From MedAcidi-G1 sp002713545 (GTDB lineage Bacteria; Actinomycetota; Acidimicrobiia; Acidimicrobiales; MedAcidi-G1), in the NCBI GenBank assembly GCA_964013895.1, contig CAXGYF010000002.1, forward strand, positions 1 through 64,000: a stretch of 64,000 nt of DNA, written 5' to 3'. Positions 62,748 to 64,000 of the stretch are shown piece after piece. The notes below the pieces were generated by a model that saw nothing but the letters and a program-made list of their open reading frames with translations, did not search any database and was not told where the DNA came from. The position numbers and the translations under genes were made by a program. The first letter of the stretch is position 1; every line of letters starts with the position of its first letter.

Positions 62748-64000
62748 TCATTCCTCAATATATTTATCTAGAAGCTGAGCGACTGTCATCTCTACCGGAA
62801 TTTTTTCAACTCCGATTACGCGATCAATCACTTCTTGCATGTTGTATATTCTTCGCTCCTGATAACACAAAGGCGTTCCGTCATAGGTTGGGGACTCCAT
62901 CGCTTTCTGCATTGCATCAAGATTCCAAACGTCTTCATCTATTACTCCAGCAAATTCAGATATCCGTTGTTTCCATGCTTCGGGCGGGTCACCATCTCCC
63001 CAATCTGGAGCGTAGTGATATATACGAATCTTAGTTTTATCAATACCTGCGGGGAAAAATAGCATGACAGGAAAGCCTGTAGCCGCTAGGGGCGTAATGA
63101 AATTTGGAAAGATCGTAAATGAATAACTAGTGCAATGGACAATAGGATGAACGGTTGAAATGTTTTCAAGCCCTAACGGGTCTTTCACTGTCTTAAAATC
63201 TTTCCATGATTCCATTCCAAGCTTCTCTACCATTTGTTTTGAACGTGGAACTACCATTCTGGAATTACCGTGTTTTAAAAGACCCATCGTTCCACCGCGC
63301 GAGTCAAGACTTGTCCATCCCCCACGATCATGTATGAAGCGAAAATGGTAGACCTCTTGAAATGCTTCGATTGCAACTTTCCAGTTGCAATTGACTTCAC
63401 GGTGATCTGTGCCCACTAAACGAAGATTCTCACATTGATACTGTTTCATTTCTTCAGGGATTTTTCCTAAGAAATCAATCAGAGGAGATGCGTTTGGATT
63501 CACGTTGATCCAGATCCATCCCCCCCATGTGTCACAACTTATTTCTGGTAATCCTCGGTCTTCCTTACATAGGTCAACGAAATCCCTTTCGTCTGGTACA
63601 GCTAAAAGTTCGCCGTTATCTATTCCGTATGTCCACGAATGGTACTGACACTGTAAACGACGTATGGTGCCTTTTTTCTCTCTTACAACCGGTGCTCCGC
63701 GATGTCTGCAGGTATTTGAAAAACATCGAATTTTATTATCGTTCCCTCTTACTACTATTAATGGGATTCCGGTCTCTTCAAATAGAAAGTAGTTTCCTGG
63801 ATCGGGTATGTCTTCAACTCGACCCGCTGCAAGCCAACTGTTATTCCATAAATATTTTTGTTCTAGCTCATAAAAATCTTCGTCCGTATAACGCGCCGAA
63901 GGGATATCAGGAAACTGAGGGAAATTTTCTGGTGGGGCTTTTCTGTCTAATTCATACTCCATGTCTGCAACTAGTCGATCAACTAATTTTTGATCAAGTA
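62748..64000 (-). CDS. Rieske non-heme iron oxygenase, large subunit; probably runs off the right edge
   Basis: The Rieske cluster ligands are CRHRGAPV (Cys85, His87, numbering from the ATG at 63962) and CQYHSW (Cys105, His108). The mononuclear iron site is in EAFQEVYHFRFIH (two His), with the bridging Asp expected nearby. The ring-hydroxylating oxygenase fold continues to the C-terminus. The reading frame stays open upstream of the ATG to the window edge with no other start, and those 12 codons (LDQKLVDRLVAD) look like the usual helical N-terminus, so the true start is probably outside. It needs a reductase, none visible. Substrates of the family range from aromatics to quaternary amines. 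Confidence 0.88.
   Translation of the reverse strand, partial: LDQKLVDRLVADMEYELDRKAPPENFPQFPDIPSARYTDEDFYELEQKYLWNNSWLAAGRVEDIPDPGNYFLFEETGIPLIVVRGNDNKIRCFSNTCRHRGAPVVREKKGTIRRLQCQYHSWTYGIDNGELLAVPDERDFVDLCKEDRGLPEISCDTWGGWIWINVNPNASPLIDFLGKIPEEMKQYQCENLRLVGTDHREVNCNWKVAIEAFQEVYHFRFIHDRGGWTSLDSRGGTMGLLKHGNSRMVVPRSKQMVEKLGMESWKDFKTVKDPLGLENISTVHPIVHCTSYSFTIFPNFITPLAATGFPVMLFFPAGIDKTKIRIYHYAPDWGDGDPPEAWKQRISEFAGVIDEDVWNLDAMQKAMESPTYDGTPLCYQERRIYNMQEVIDRVIGVEKIPVEMTVAQLLDKYIEE

Overview
The window looks like part of the chromosome of a free-living, AT-leaning actinobacterium, most plausibly a marine Acidimicrobiia-like lineage. This is inference from gene content. Actinobacterial markers are a DUF3039 protein (43530-43793), a PAC2 protein (57170-58045), a mycothiol-dependent maleylpyruvate isomerase-type protein (58064-58765), the F420 biosynthesis gene cofC (47268-47831) and five luciferase-like (LLM) oxidoreductases. 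The genome is very compact. No gene-free stretch exceeds about 175 bases, many starts and stops overlap as ATGA, GTGA, TAATG or ATGACTGA, and I see no rRNA, tRNA, CRISPR array, insertion sequence or prophage.

Region 1 (1-16730): the N-terminus of a secreted or membrane-anchored protein with VAPTTT repeats; two overlapping fold-type II PLP enzymes; a minus-strand set of flavin prenyltransferase UbiX, creatininase-like amidohydrolase and a thiamine-binding-like protein; and, divergent from it, a plus-strand set of PhyH-type dioxygenase, cytosine-deaminase-like amidohydrolase and UbiD decarboxylase. LLM and FAD oxidoreductases, a two-gene ABC importer without a visible binding protein, RidA, and an LLM-amidohydrolase pair follow.

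Region 2 (16743-26194): a MhuD/IsdG-like heme-degrading monooxygenase, then a plus-strand operon resembling the ygfM-xdhD-yqeB-yqeC set of E. coli, the predicted labile-selenium molybdenum hydroxylase system: FAD subunit, XdhD with a cysteine-free pseudo-ferredoxin domain, an amidohydrolase, XdhC, YqeB, YqeC, an LLM enzyme and a VanX-like dipeptidase.

Region 3 (26207-39934): a minus-strand polycistron of about 11.8 kb. It encodes a three-subunit xanthine dehydrogenase (PucC/E/D-like), an L-carbamoylase/allantoate-amidohydrolase-type M20 enzyme, a D-carbamoylase-like nitrilase, a fused FeS-Moco xanthine dehydrogenase of the selenium-dependent type, SsnA, an LLM enzyme and an 8-oxoguanine-deaminase-like enzyme. 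A DauR-type regulator starts 9 bases away on the opposite strand and is followed by an amidase. Regions 2 and 3 together suggest hydroxylation, deamination and ring-product hydrolysis of purines or related N-heterocycles.

Region 4 (39938-64000): mostly housekeeping and general metabolism (phosphoribosyltransferase, SpoU methyltransferase, RNase HII, CofC), a His-rich lipoprotein with a membrane partner, a P450, SulP transporter, sulfatase, MFS carrier, an SCP-x-like thiolase abutting an HMG-CoA-synthase-like/DUF35 fusion, a class III CoA-transferase and a Rieske oxygenase that probably runs off the right edge.
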